This document shows, in pieces, positions 33,391 through 42,805 of a DNA stretch of 64,000 nt. Source of the DNA: JANQGH01 sp039177555 (GTDB lineage: Bacteria; Pseudomonadota; Alphaproteobacteria; DSM-16000; Inquilinaceae); assembly GCA_039177555.1 (NCBI GenBank), contig JBCDFV010000002.1, positions 147,897-211,896 of the forward strand, given 5' to 3'. The notes beneath the pieces are model-generated. The model did not search any database, had not been told where the DNA came from, and saw only the letters and a list, made by a program, of their open reading frames with translations. Numbering within the stretch: the stretch's first letter is position 1; the number at the start of each line of letters is the position of its first letter. The translations under genes were made by a program, and so were the position numbers.

Positions 33391-35585
33391 TCAGGTGGCT
33401 CGCAACGTTGTCGGGCAGGCACAAACGCCATGGTGCGGTCTTCGCGCGCACGCCGACCGTCATTCAAATGGAGGCCGTCGAATGCGGCGCGGCGGCCCTT
33501 GCCATCGTCCTTGGCTACTTTGGCAAGTTCGTGCCCTTGGAGGACATGCGCGCGGCTTGCGGCGTATCGCGCGACGGCAGCAAGGCATCCAATGTCATGG
33601 CGGCCGCAAAACGTTACGGGCTGAACGGCAAGGCCTATCGACGGGACACGCAAGCGACGCTCGACGGGCCGTTCCCGTCGATCGTGTTTTGGAACTACAA
33701 CCATTTTCTTGTGGCCGAGGGCTGTCGGGGCGATCAGATCTTCCTCAACGACCCAGCCCTCGGCCGGCGTACTGTCACGCGCGACGAGTTCGATATCAGC
33801 TACAGCGGTATTGTCCTGACGTTTGAGACAGCGGCGGAATTTGAGCCAAGCGGCACGCCGCCCAAAGTCTTCGCTCGGCTCATCAGGCAAGCACTCGCTT
33901 TCAAATGGACGCTCGGGCTCGTTCTGTTCGTCGGCGCATTGCTGGCAATACCGACGTTCGTGGTGCCGGGTCTCACGGCGGTGTTCGTCAACAACGTGCT
34001 TATCAGGGGGCTGGACGGCTGGCTGGAAGTCTTGATCTTGCTGATGATCGGCGCGATCGCGATCCAGTTCTGTCTCGGCTGGATCAAGGAATCAGGGCTG
34101 CTGCGGCTTGAAACCCAAATGGCGCTGAGGCGTTCCGCCGACTTTGTTTGGACGGTCTTGCGTCTTCCCGCATCGTTTTTCGCCATGCGCTATCTGGGTG
34201 ACATCGCCAGTCGGATCACCAGTGTCGAACGCGTCGCCCATTTGGTCACCAGCGAATTTGGTGGGGCGGCGATCAACGTGTTCACCGCGCTGGTGATCTA
34301 TCTGCTGATGACCATCCTCGATCCGGTCTTGGCCGCCATCTCCTTTGCAGGCGCGGCGGTTAACGTGGTGATGCTGCGGATGCTGCGTCGCGCGCGACTG
34401 GATACTTCGATACGGCTGCAGACCGACATGGGCAAACTGTTTGCAACATCCGTTGTCGGCCTGCGCTCAATCGAAAGCCTGAAGGCGTCCGGAACGGAAG
34501 ACGATTTCTTCAGCAAGTGGTCCGGCTATCACGCCCGCATGCTGCAAAGCGAACAACGGTTGTCGCGTCTCAACCAGGTCTCGGCTGCCGTGCCGCCGAT
34601 GATTGTCTTATTGACCATGGCATTTGTGTTGGCGATCGGCACCGTCCGGGTCATGGATGGTGTGCTGACTGTCGGTGCCTTGCTGGCATACCAGATCCTG
34701 TTGTCATTTGTTGTCACACCAGTCCACCAGCTTGTTACAACGGCGGAACGCAGCCAGGAAGTCGCCGCCGACTTGGCGCGCCTCGATGACGTCAGAAAAT
34801 ATCGTGTCGACTGGCGCCACCAGCCCATCAAGGACAGCAAGACCGAACCAGAGCGGGCCGGTGTCGGGTTGGTCATGGACTCGATCAGCTTCGGCTACAG
34901 CGCCTTCGATCCGCCGCTGATTGAAGACCTCTCGGTGACGGTTCAGCCCGGCGCATGGCTCGCGCTGGTGGGCGCGTCGGGCAGCGGTAAGTCAACCATC
35001 GGCAGATTGATCAGCGGACTGTTCACGCCCTGGGGCGGCCATATCCGGCTGGATGGACGCGAACTGACCAGTCTTGATCGCCACCGGCTTGCACTGCTGC
35101 TGACCGTTGTCGACCAGGACATCGCGCTGTTCGCGGGGATTTTGCGCGAAAACATCAACCTTTGGGACACGACGATCAGCGACCGCGAGATTCTTGAAGC
35201 GCTTCGTGATGCTGACCTGGCCGGGTTCGTTGAATCACTGCCCGACGGGCTGGACACCGTGCTCACGGAAGGCGGCCAAAACTTGAGCGGCGGCCAGCGT
35301 CAGCGTTTGGAAATTGCGCGAGGCTTGGTGAATTCACCGGCCCTGATCGTACTCGACGAAGCAACCTCCGCCCTCGATCCGCCGACCGAGGCGGCGATCA
35401 TGCGGGCATTGCGTCGCCGGGGCTTGACCTGCATCGTCATCGCCCACCGGCTGAGCACGGTCCGAACGTGCGACGAGATCATCGTGCTCGACCAGGGCAA
35501 GGTCGTTGAACGCGGTCAACATGAAGGTCTCGTGCAGGCCGGCGGCACCTATGCGGCCCTGCTAGCGGACGGCGGCGCCCCTTGA
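33387..35585 (+). CDS. NHLM-type peptidase/ABC transporter (C39 peptidase domain)
   Basis: A 732-residue protein that cuts the leader at Gly-Gly and exports the peptide. The N-terminal C39 peptidase has the full catalytic set: Cys33 in MEAVECGAAALA, His106 in FWNYNHFLVAEG and Asp122 in FLNDPALG. Six membrane helices follow at about residues 170-430, then the ATPase with GASGSGKSTIGRL, LSGGQRQRLEIARGL, IVLDEATSALD and VIAHRLST. The GTG at 33387 overlaps the adaptor stop (GTGA). It is a clear member of the ABC1 type of NHLM systems. Confidence 0.92.
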   Translation: MIRWLATLSGRHKRHGAVFARTPTVIQMEAVECGAAALAIVLGYFGKFVPLEDMRAACGVSRDGSKASNVMAAAKRYGLNGKAYRRDTQATLDGPFPSIVFWNYNHFLVAEGCRGDQIFLNDPALGRRTVTRDEFDISYSGIVLTFETAAEFEPSGTPPKVFARLIRQALAFKWTLGLVLFVGALLAIPTFVVPGLTAVFVNNVLIRGLDGWLEVLILLMIGAIAIQFCLGWIKESGLLRLETQMALRRSADFVWTVLRLPASFFAMRYLGDIASRITSVERVAHLVTSEFGGAAINVFTALVIYLLMTILDPVLAAISFAGAAVNVVMLRMLRRARLDTSIRLQTDMGKLFATSVVGLRSIESLKASGTEDDFFSKWSGYHARMLQSEQRLSRLNQVSAAVPPMIVLLTMAFVLAIGTVRVMDGVLTVGALLAYQILLSFVVTPVHQLVTTAERSQEVAADLARLDDVRKYRVDWRHQPIKDSKTEPERAGVGLVMDSISFGYSAFDPPLIEDLSVTVQPGAWLALVGASGSGKSTIGRLISGLFTPWGGHIRLDGRELTSLDRHRLALLLTVVDQDIALFAGILRENINLWDTTISDREILEALRDADLAGFVESLPDGLDTVLTEGGQNLSGGQRQRLEIARGLVNSPALIVLDEATSALDPPTEAAIMRALRRRGLTCIVIAHRLSTVRTCDEIIVLDQGKVVERGQHEGLVQAGGTYAALLADGGAP

Positions 35586-38170
35586 TCGAAGCCGGCGTGG
35601 ATAGCCGACCGGGCGGGAATGCCGCAACAGCTGAGCCCGTTGCCCAGGCTGGCGTGCTGACTGCACCGGCACGGCTCTATGTTCGTCCCGCTGGCACTGA
35701 GACACTTTCGGCGCCGCGCCGGTTCGTGGCTGAGTTGCCGTCGGGGTGTTATGTGCCGGCGCTTCAGGCGGACGGAGTGGTCTTCGAACTGGAACCACGC
35801 GATCCGGCACACGCGCTGCCGATCCTAGATCTCGTCAGACCAGACCGCGAGGCTCTCGACGCGTGGCGCCGCGTCCCGGCAGCTTTGTCTGACACGATTG
35901 ATGATCTGAAAAGCGTCGAGTTCCAAGGTCGACCTTCCGATACGGACGGTGCCGCTCGCCGGCTTGCAGCTTCGATTGCGGCCTGGGATGCCGGATTGAG
36001 AAGCGTCAAGGAAGCAAGGGTCCGTAACGCAGCCGATGCGGATGCCGACGCGTTGGGCACTGCCTACCGCAGCCTTGCATCGGTGGCCGAACCGCAGTTT
36101 CAAAGGGTCAGACCGGGCTCCGATCCGTTGCTTGCCGCGGTTACGGCGGTAGCGGAAACCGAAGGGATCCATGTTCGCACGATCAGTTCCGACGATGTCC
36201 GCCACGGCACGGACTATCGACTGCGATTGATTGCTCAGGCTTCGGGTTTTCGATTTCGCGAGGTCGCTCTCCAAGGCACGTGGTGGCAAAAGGAGGGGGC
36301 GGCCCTGTTGGTCTGGCGAGAGGCAAACAAGCAACCGCTCGCGGCGGTTTGGGACAGGACGGGATATCAACTCGTGGATCCGATCAGCGGCGAGCGCCAA
36401 GCGATTGACCGTGCGCTTGCGGCCGACCTGCTGCCGAACGGGTTCATGTTCTATCCCTCTCTGCCCGGCGCGCTTAATCCGAAATCCTTGATCAGTTTCA
36501 CGTTCTCCGGTCTGGGGCCAGAACTCCGCCGTATCGTTGGAAGCGGCATTCTGGCCGTTCTGATCGGTTTGCTGGTCCCGGTGGCGACCGGTGTGATCGT
36601 CGGCACCGCAATACCGCAGGGCCGGATCGGGCTGGCGCTGCAAATGAGCATCATGGTCGTCGCCGCCGCGATTGGCACGTCGGCCTTTGGGGTCGCCCGT
36701 TCTATTGCCACCATTCGGGCGACCACCGTTGCCGATTCCCGGCTGCAAGCGGCCATTTGGGACCGTGTGCTGCGCTTGCCGGCGTATTTCTTCAGGCTCT
36801 ATTCGACCGGTGATCTGGCTCGCCGCGCGCTCGGCGTGGAGGAAGCAAGGCAAGTCCTCACCCTATCAGCCCTCGGAGGACTGCAAAGCGGCCTGTTCGC
36901 CGGTATCAGCTTTGTGCTGATGTTCTTCTACGACGCGGCATTGGCGGTCTACGGTCTGGCTTTCGCCCTGGCCGTCTTGGCTGTGATGGCCGCAATCGTG
37001 CGCCGGCAACTCACCAACCTGTATGACTTCCGCGAGGCAGAGGGGCGCGTCACCGGTCGTGTCGTCGACACCTTGGCCGGCATCAACAAGCTGCGTCTGG
37101 CGGCGGCGGAGGAACGGGCCTTTGCGCGTTGGGCTGACGCGTTCGCCGTTCAGCAACGAGCCAATTGGAAGAGCGGGCGGGTCCGGGCATTTCACCTGGT
37201 CTTTACCGCCGTTGTGCCCGCGATCGGCATTCTAGGGATGATCGTGGTTGCAGGAACCCATGGCGGCACACTTGACCTTGCCGCCTTTGCGGCCTTCAAC
37301 GCCGCGTTTGGCCAATTCATTGCCGCCGTCGCAGTGCTTGGGCTGTCGCTCAGCCTCGTGGTCGACGTGGCGCCTTTGGTCCGTCGCGCAGCACCATTGC
37401 TGCAGGCAAAGCCGGAGGTCGATCAAGCGAAGGACGATCCGGGCGAGTTGACGGGGCGGATCGAGGTTCGGGATCTCTCCTTTCGCTATCGCAGAGATGG
37501 CACCTTCGTCTTGCAAGGCATCGATATCAGCATCGCACCGGGTGAATTCGTGGCGATCGTCGGACCGTCGGGGGCTGGCAAGTCGACCTTGGTGCGCTTG
37601 CTGCTGGGTTTCGAAGTACCTGAGCACGGCGCGGTTCTCTATGACCGTCGCGCTATGAAATTGCTGGACATACGCCTTGTCAGGCGGCAGATCGGTGCCG
37701 TGCTGCAGGACGCCAAATTGACGCCGGGCAGCCTCTACGAGAACATCGCCGGTGCTTCAATCCTGCAGGACGAAGATGTCATGGCTGCGGCGGCCCAGGC
37801 AGGTCTGGCGGACGACATCGCCCAGTTGCCGATGGGGTTGGAGACCTTTATCTCAGAGGACTCCGGATCGCTTTCGGGCGGCCAACGCCAACGGGTTGTC
37901 ATTGCGTGCGCGCTGGTTGGCAAACCGGCTGTTTTGCTTTTCGACGAAGCCACAAGCGCGCTCGACAACCGTACGCAGGCGGTTATCAGGGACAGTCTGG
38001 ACAAGCTGGCCGTGACCCGCGTGATCATCGCCCATCGACTGAGCACGGTCCGCCATGCGGACAGAATTCTGGTGCTCGATCAGGGCCATATCGTCGAAAG
38101 CGGAAGCTTCGATCAGTTGATGGCGAGAAAAGGGGAATTCTATCGCCTGGCGGAGCAACAGCTGCTGTAG
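35582..38170 (+). CDS. NHLM-type ABC transporter 2 (peptidase-less)
   Basis: An 862-residue protein without a C39 domain. A long N-terminal soluble region of about 300 residues is followed by six membrane segments at about 310-600 and an ATPase domain with GPSGAGKSTLVRLL, LSGGQRQRVVIACAL, LLFDEATSALD and IIAHRLST. NHLM systems usually encode such a second transporter, thought to pair with the peptidase transporter. The TTG start at 35582 overlaps the previous stop by 4 bases; GTG 35597 is an alternative. The last gene of the system: IS DNA follows. Confidence 0.9.
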   Translation: MIEAGVDSRPGGNAATAEPVAQAGVLTAPARLYVRPAGTETLSAPRRFVAELPSGCYVPALQADGVVFELEPRDPAHALPILDLVRPDREALDAWRRVPAALSDTIDDLKSVEFQGRPSDTDGAARRLAASIAAWDAGLRSVKEARVRNAADADADALGTAYRSLASVAEPQFQRVRPGSDPLLAAVTAVAETEGIHVRTISSDDVRHGTDYRLRLIAQASGFRFREVALQGTWWQKEGAALLVWREANKQPLAAVWDRTGYQLVDPISGERQAIDRALAADLLPNGFMFYPSLPGALNPKSLISFTFSGLGPELRRIVGSGILAVLIGLLVPVATGVIVGTAIPQGRIGLALQMSIMVVAAAIGTSAFGVARSIATIRATTVADSRLQAAIWDRVLRLPAYFFRLYSTGDLARRALGVEEARQVLTLSALGGLQSGLFAGISFVLMFFYDAALAVYGLAFALAVLAVMAAIVRRQLTNLYDFREAEGRVTGRVVDTLAGINKLRLAAAEERAFARWADAFAVQQRANWKSGRVRAFHLVFTAVVPAIGILGMIVVAGTHGGTLDLAAFAAFNAAFGQFIAAVAVLGLSLSLVVDVAPLVRRAAPLLQAKPEVDQAKDDPGELTGRIEVRDLSFRYRRDGTFVLQGIDISIAPGEFVAIVGPSGAGKSTLVRLLLGFEVPEHGAVLYDRRAMKLLDIRLVRRQIGAVLQDAKLTPGSLYENIAGASILQDEDVMAAAAQAGLADDIAQLPMGLETFISEDSGSLSGGQRQRVVIACALVGKPAVLLFDEATSALDNRTQAVIRDSLDKLAVTRVIIAHRLSTVRHADRILVLDQGHIVESGSFDQLMARKGEFYRLAEQQLL

Positions 38171-38299
38171 GTGGGGACCTCTTGCCCACAAACAGGCGCG
38201 GGGTCCTCGCCTGCACCGGCTTTGGTGCATGGGTGCGATTGTGATGGACGCACAGTCTCCAAGAATAGTGGTTCTTTGAATGTTGTAGACAGTGAAACC

Positions 38300-38719
38300 A
38301 TGCCGAGACCGCCCAAGCCGAGATACCGGGTTGCCAATTGGCCTTGCTACGACCGCGCTTTGCGCAGGCGGGGCGATGTAACGGTCTGGATGTCCGGCGC
38401 CGCGGTGTCAGGATGGCTGAAAAGCGGCCTTCGGCATGCTGGTGGGAAACCGGTCTATGCCGACCTTGCGATCGAGACAGTGCTCACCATCCGGTCGGTG
38501 TTTCGCTTGCCGTTGCGCCAAGCGGAGGGTTTTGTAGCGTCGCTGTTTGGCATCATGGGGATCGACCTGCCAGTGCCTGACCACACGACCTTGTCCCGTC
38601 GAGGCTCGAAGCTCCAGGTGGGATTGCCTTCGGTCTCGTCGGAGGGACCGGTAGAGATCATTGCGCATGGAGATAGTTGGATGCACCAAAGCCCCGGCGT
38701 ACCAGTTGTTTCCGCTTGA
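38300..38719 (+). pseudogene. IS5-family (IS903-like) transposase, N-terminal remnant
   Basis: The first ~125 residues of an IS5-type transposase: MPRPPKPRYRVANWPCYDRA, RRRGDVTVWM and VLTIRSVFRLPLRQAEGFV match the family. The protein then loses homology and stops at about 140 residues, where the full enzyme has over 300 and the catalytic DDE set, so it is inactive. It starts 130 bases after the NHLM transporter gene and may mark a rearrangement that ended the peptide cluster. Confidence 0.8.
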
Positions 38720-39083
38720 TTTTAGATGATCTCAACATGGCAAAACAGGGATAGTCCTCAACACGTCCTTTTCCAACAATATCGAACCTGACTTTCGCCA
38801 TGCTGCTGTCGACGGTTGAGCTGCCCCGCAACTATTGTCGCCAGCACCCAAGAGGTGCTCGAAAAGGCGGCCCCTGCGGGCCGCTTTCTTCGTTTGGCCG
38901 CCCACGACGGGTGCGCCCGCCGGCGCCGGCACATGCTTGCGACCCGCCAGGGCGCCGATCTCCGCCTTCATGGATGGCCGGTCAAGGCCATCCATCTTGC
39001 GCAGCAACTTGAAGAGTTCCGCTCCGCTGTCGGGCGCGCCGTGGCCGTCATGGTCTGGCGTTGACCGTCAATCGATCGGCAGC
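38720..39083. other. Gene-free stretch between IS remnant and OsmC gene
   Basis: No coding sequence with recognisable homology is seen on either strand. It holds one GC-rich hairpin (see the terminator). Short open frames here look like chance frames of high-GC DNA. Confidence 0.6.
38861..38890. terminator. Bidirectional rho-independent terminator
   Basis: Arms GCGGCCC and GGGCCGC (7 bp, perfect) with a 4-base loop, preceded by AAAAG and followed by TTTCTT, so U-tracts form on either strand. It could terminate transcripts leaving the NHLM/IS side or the minus strand. Confidence 0.7.
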
Positions 39084-39596
39084 CTAGGCCGGCAGCCAGT
39101 CACCGTTTGACTTTACCCGATGGGCAACCGGAACGGCTTCGGCCAGCGAGGCTTCAACGAAGCACCCCTTCTTCGCCGCGTTGATCAACTGCCGTTGATC
39201 TGCCAACGACGCACTCGAATCGAGATCGACGTCCAATTCGAACGAAATCGGGCTGGCCACATACGGATCCCTGCCGGCTTGTTCCGCACGCCAGAGAATT
39301 CGACCGATGATCGTCACGTTGCCAATCGGGGTCTTGAGGCGCCTTGAGAAGGCGCGCACTTGGGTCATCAGGCACGAAATCAGACCGGTACAAAAGAAGG
39401 CCAAGGGAGGTGGCCCGGTATCGTCACCGCCATGGAACTTGCCTTCATCGGAGGCCATCTGGAACGACATTTCGAAGCTGGGCGCAGCCTTATCACCAAC
39501 GATCAAGTCACCGGCAACCTCGCAGCGCATCTTACCGACCCCGTTGGCCTCCATTTCACAGAGCACATCGAAGGTTGAGGACTTCCGTTCAGTCAT
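39084..39596 (-). CDS. OsmC-family protein
   Basis: A 170-residue OsmC/Ohr-fold protein. The two redox-type cysteines are present: one in PLAFFCTGLISCLM (where OsmC has its helix cysteine) and one in AAKKGCFVEASLA. OsmC proteins reduce organic peroxides with thiols, though many relatives have other substrates. It stands alone between the IS remnant and the TRAP operon. The function is therefore not specified beyond the family. Confidence 0.85.
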   Translation of the reverse strand: MTERKSSTFDVLCEMEANGVGKMRCEVAGDLIVGDKAAPSFEMSFQMASDEGKFHGGDDTGPPPLAFFCTGLISCLMTQVRAFSRRLKTPIGNVTIIGRILWRAEQAGRDPYVASPISFELDVDLDSSASLADQRQLINAAKKGCFVEASLAEAVPVAHRVKSNGDWLPA

Positions 39597-39802
39597 TGGC
39601 TGCTCCCAATTGTATGGCTTGCGCCATTCGCCCCATCACCAGAACCGATGATGCGGACACGATCATCGCCAGCCCAATCGGCAGTATCGACTGCCGCCTC
39701 AAGCCGACACCCCCCGACTGACCCGGCGCTTGCCGGTCAGGTCTGTCTGATCGGTGGAAAATCCGCCTGTCCCGGAGGTTGGAGTTCCCTTAGCCGCACC
39801 AG

Positions 39803-41137
39803 TCACAGCAAAGCCGTCACCAGCCACGGAAAGGCGATGACCAGGCACAGGGTGGCGGTCATCAGCAGCACGAAGGGAAATGAGCCGGCGAAGATGTTGT
39901 TCGTCGTGATCGGAGATTCACTCGCGAGCGAGGCGCGCACCACGAAGACCGACAGGCCAAACGGCGGCGTCAGCAGCCCGATCTCGACGGTCAGTACCGT
40001 GATGACGCCGAACCAGTAGGGGTCGACCCCGAAGCTTTGGCTGACCGGGAACGCGATCGGCACCAGGATCAGCAGCGTCGAAGAGCTATCGAGGATGCAG
40101 CCGAGCACGACCAGCGTCAGAACATAAACGGCGATGAAGCCAGCCGGGCCGAGGCCCGTCTGCTGGAACAGGCCGGCGATCTCGGTCGGCAGGCCTGACA
40201 GGGCAAGGAAGCGCGAGAACAGGCTGGCCCCGATCAAAAGCAGGCAGACCGACGCCGTGACCTGGCCCGTGTCGACGAGCACCTTCCAGAAGGCGGAGCG
40301 CTGGAGCCGGCCGCGGAAGGCGGTGATGATGAACGCCCCCAGCGCCCCCACCGCGCCGGCTTCCGTCGGCGTAAAGAACCCGCCATAGATGCCGCCAATC
40401 ACGAACAGCACCAGAAGGGCGACGGGACTCAACGCCCGCGCCACCTCAACCGGGCGCACGACCATCCGGCGGGTGGCCAGGCTGGGTACCAGCCCGCTTT
40501 CGTAGATCAGGCCCGGCCGGTAGCGGGCTGCGAGCATGATGTAGGCGCAATAGACGGCGGTCAGCACCAGGCCCGGTAGCACCCCGGCCAAGAACAGATC
40601 ACCGATCGAGGTTTCGGTGATGATCCCAAACAGGATGAACAGCAGGCTTGGCGGCAGCAGCATGCCCAGCACCGAGGAGCCCGCCACCACCCCGACCGCG
40701 AATTTCGCACGATAGCCGAACCGCATCATTTGCGGCACGGCGATGCGCACGAAGACGGCCGCCGCGGCAATGGAGATTCCGGTAATCGCGGCGAAGATGG
40801 CGTTGGCCGCCACGGTGGCGATGCCCAAGCCGCCGGCTAGCCGTTGCAGCATGCGGTCGGCGACATCGAAGCATTCCTCGCCGATGCCTGATATCCCGAC
40901 CAGCATTCCCATCAGGACGAACAGCGGAATGACGCCGAAGATATAGGAGGCTATGGAGTCGGCCGCCGCGATCGAGAGCATCTGCGAGGCGATGCCGAAA
41001 TCGCCGCGAAGCATCATGACGCCGACAAAGGAGACGGCGGTCAGCGCGACCCCGACATAGAGCCCGCCATAGACGAGCACCAGCAGCAGGCCGATGGCGA
41101 TGAAGCCGATCGTCAGCGGCGCCAAATCAGCGAACAT
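39803..41137 (-). CDS. TRAP transporter large permease (DctM type)
   Basis: A 444-residue membrane protein with about 12 segments that forms the ion-coupled channel of a TRAP importer. Family landmarks: a first helix LTIGFIAIGLLLVLVYGG, IPLFVLMGMLVGISG, VVAGSSVLGMLLPPSLLFILFG (the PPS motif) and GGFFTPTEAGAVGA. The ATG at 41137 is chosen because the upstream frame has no homology; it overlaps the DctQ gene by 11 bases. The last gene of the HyuA-HyuB-TRAP operon. Confidence 0.92.
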   Translation of the reverse strand: MFADLAPLTIGFIAIGLLLVLVYGGLYVGVALTAVSFVGVMMLRGDFGIASQMLSIAAADSIASYIFGVIPLFVLMGMLVGISGIGEECFDVADRMLQRLAGGLGIATVAANAIFAAITGISIAAAAVFVRIAVPQMMRFGYRAKFAVGVVAGSSVLGMLLPPSLLFILFGIITETSIGDLFLAGVLPGLVLTAVYCAYIMLAARYRPGLIYESGLVPSLATRRMVVRPVEVARALSPVALLVLFVIGGIYGGFFTPTEAGAVGALGAFIITAFRGRLQRSAFWKVLVDTGQVTASVCLLLIGASLFSRFLALSGLPTEIAGLFQQTGLGPAGFIAVYVLTLVVLGCILDSSSTLLILVPIAFPVSQSFGVDPYWFGVITVLTVEIGLLTPPFGLSVFVVRASLASESPITTNNIFAGSFPFVLLMTATLCLVIAFPWLVTALL

Positions 41138-41723
41138 CACTACCTGCCGCGGAACGAAACGCCAGCAGGAAGGCCCGGCAGGCATTTGCCGCGAATTGCG
41201 CCGCTAGCAGGCCCGAACCAAGCACGATAAGGCCGAGCAGGGGCCATGTCGGCACGGTCAGCAGCCCGGGATTGCCGATGAACTCGGCACGCACCCAGGC
41301 CTCGACCGCTTGGGGGAAGGTGACCCAGGCGAGAATGCCGAACAGCGCCAGGCCAATAAGCTCGTAAACGCCAGCTATGGTCTGCGCCGTCCGCGGTGCG
41401 CGCGCCATCACGAAGTCCATCAGCGATTCCGAGCGGGTCAAAGAACGCCGGCGCGCGGCGTCCGGCAGTTGCAGGAAGACGATGCCGATGATCGACAATG
41501 TCACCAACTCCGGCGTGCCGGTGAGCGGTGCGTTGAACAGCACCCGGCCCAGGATGTCGGCGTTGATCAGCACCATGAGCCCGACGATCCAGACGGTGCC
41601 GATCGCGCTGCCGCAGGAGGTCAGCAGCCCCAGCAGCCGATCGGCGAGGGCGAGCGGCTTGCGCACCAGCAAAGGGAGAGGTCCACGCGGCCCGCCTGTA
41701 TTGTCGGCAGGGGCGCTGCTCAC
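41127..41723 (-). CDS. TRAP transporter small permease (DctQ type)
   Basis: A 198-residue protein with four membrane segments, the first at about residues 38-60 (IGTVWIVGLMVLINADILGR). The motif NADILGRVLFNAPLTGTPELV is typical of DctQ. It overlaps the binding-protein gene by 4 bases upstream and the large permease gene by 11 bases downstream, so the three parts of the importer are translated together. Confidence 0.9.
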   Translation of the reverse strand: MSSAPADNTGGPRGPLPLLVRKPLALADRLLGLLTSCGSAIGTVWIVGLMVLINADILGRVLFNAPLTGTPELVTLSIIGIVFLQLPDAARRRSLTRSESLMDFVMARAPRTAQTIAGVYELIGLALFGILAWVTFPQAVEAWVRAEFIGNPGLLTVPTWPLLGLIVLGSGLLAAQFAANACRAFLLAFRSAAGSDVR

Positions 41724-42805
41724 AACTCGGCCGCAAAATCGCGCGGAAAGGTGAAGCCGGTCGCTGCCACGCTGCCGTAATAGGCGCGCAGGGCGCTCAC
41801 GCCGTCATCGTTGCCCGCCGTGGCGGCCCAGTCGATCGCAGGGTTGGGCATGCCGTCGATCCAGCCGGTGCGGTCGGCCATGGGCAGGCTCCCATAGGTC
41901 ATGCCGCCGGCGAGCAGTTCGGCGCGTGCCTCCTCGCTGCGCGCATTCAAGTCGGCGGCGTAGGCCGAAGCGTAGGCTGCGGCACCGGCGCGGAAGGCGT
42001 CCTTGACCTGTTCGGGAAAGCTGTCCCAACGGGCGCGGTTTACCGCGAGCGCGCCGACCAACATGGCGCCGAAGTCCACCAACAGCGCGTTGGGCGCGAC
42101 CTCCTGCAGGTTCAGCGGTGCGGCGCCCGTGTCGTAAAGGATGTAGCCGTCGACCACACCAGAGCGGATGTTGTTGTAGGCCTCCGGCGCCGGTCCGGCC
42201 ACGCCTACCGCGCCGCTGCCGCCCAGCCAGAGCAGGTTGGGTCCGGCACCGCCGATCTTGCGGCCCGACAGGTCGGCGAACGAGTTCACCGGGTCCTTCA
42301 GATACATGGTGTAGTTGTCGACACCCACGGAGGCGAGGTGCAAGAGCCCGTTGCGCTCCCATGCCTCCTGAAACGCGGGTACCGTGGCGTGCAACTCGTC
42401 CATCGCGGTCATGACCACGTCCGGATCCGTCGGGCCGAACGGCGCGGCGAAGGTCAGGTTCATAAGTGGCATCTTGGCGGCGTGGAAGACGGTCATCACC
42501 GCTCCGCAATCGGAGATGCCCTGCTCCATCGTTTCCAGTTCGCTGCCGGGTCTGGCCAGCGTGCCGCTATAGGCTTCGGTCCAATCGATCTGGATATCGG
42601 AGCCGGCGAGCGCCGCGTCGACCGTGGGGATGAACGCATCATTAAGGTTCTTGACCCAAAGGAAACCCTCCCCATGGCCTGCGGCGATGGTCAACCGCAG
42701 CCGAGTCTGGGCGCGCACGATGGCGGGGGCGGCAAGCAGCGCCGTGCCGCCGGCTGCCCCGGCCAGAAGCAAGCGACGGTCAAGAAGGAATTTGGTCTTA
42801 GGCAT
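41720..42805 (-). CDS. TRAP transporter substrate-binding protein (DctP family)
   Basis: A 361-residue periplasmic protein. The N-terminus DRRLLLAGAAGGTALLAAPA, with paired arginines and cleavage likely after IVRAQ, fits a twin-arginine or Sec signal. The mature part shows DctP features such as DISDCGAVM-like signals of the first lobe and a conserved Arg/Asn-rich region around SGRKIGGAGPNLLWLGGSG. It overlaps the HyuB gene by 8 bases. Its ligand should be the substrate, or a precursor, of HyuA/HyuB, most likely an organic acid or cyclic amide. Confidence 0.88.
   Translation of the reverse strand: MPKTKFLLDRRLLLAGAAGGTALLAAPAIVRAQTRLRLTIAAGHGEGFLWVKNLNDAFIPTVDAALAGSDIQIDWTEAYSGTLARPGSELETMEQGISDCGAVMTVFHAAKMPLMNLTFAAPFGPTDPDVVMTAMDELHATVPAFQEAWERNGLLHLASVGVDNYTMYLKDPVNSFADLSGRKIGGAGPNLLWLGGSGAVGVAGPAPEAYNNIRSGVVDGYILYDTGAAPLNLQEVAPNALLVDFGAMLVGALAVNRARWDSFPEQVKDAFRAGAAAYASAYAADLNARSEEARAELLAGGMTYGSLPMADRTGWIDGMPNPAIDWAATAGNDDGVSALRAYYGSVAATGFTFPRDFAAEL

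Noticed and set aside
38193..38213. A hairpin after the second NHLM transporter gene as terminator
   Set aside because: The 6-bp stem CAGGCG/CGCCTG has no following U-tract; the better terminator is at 38861.
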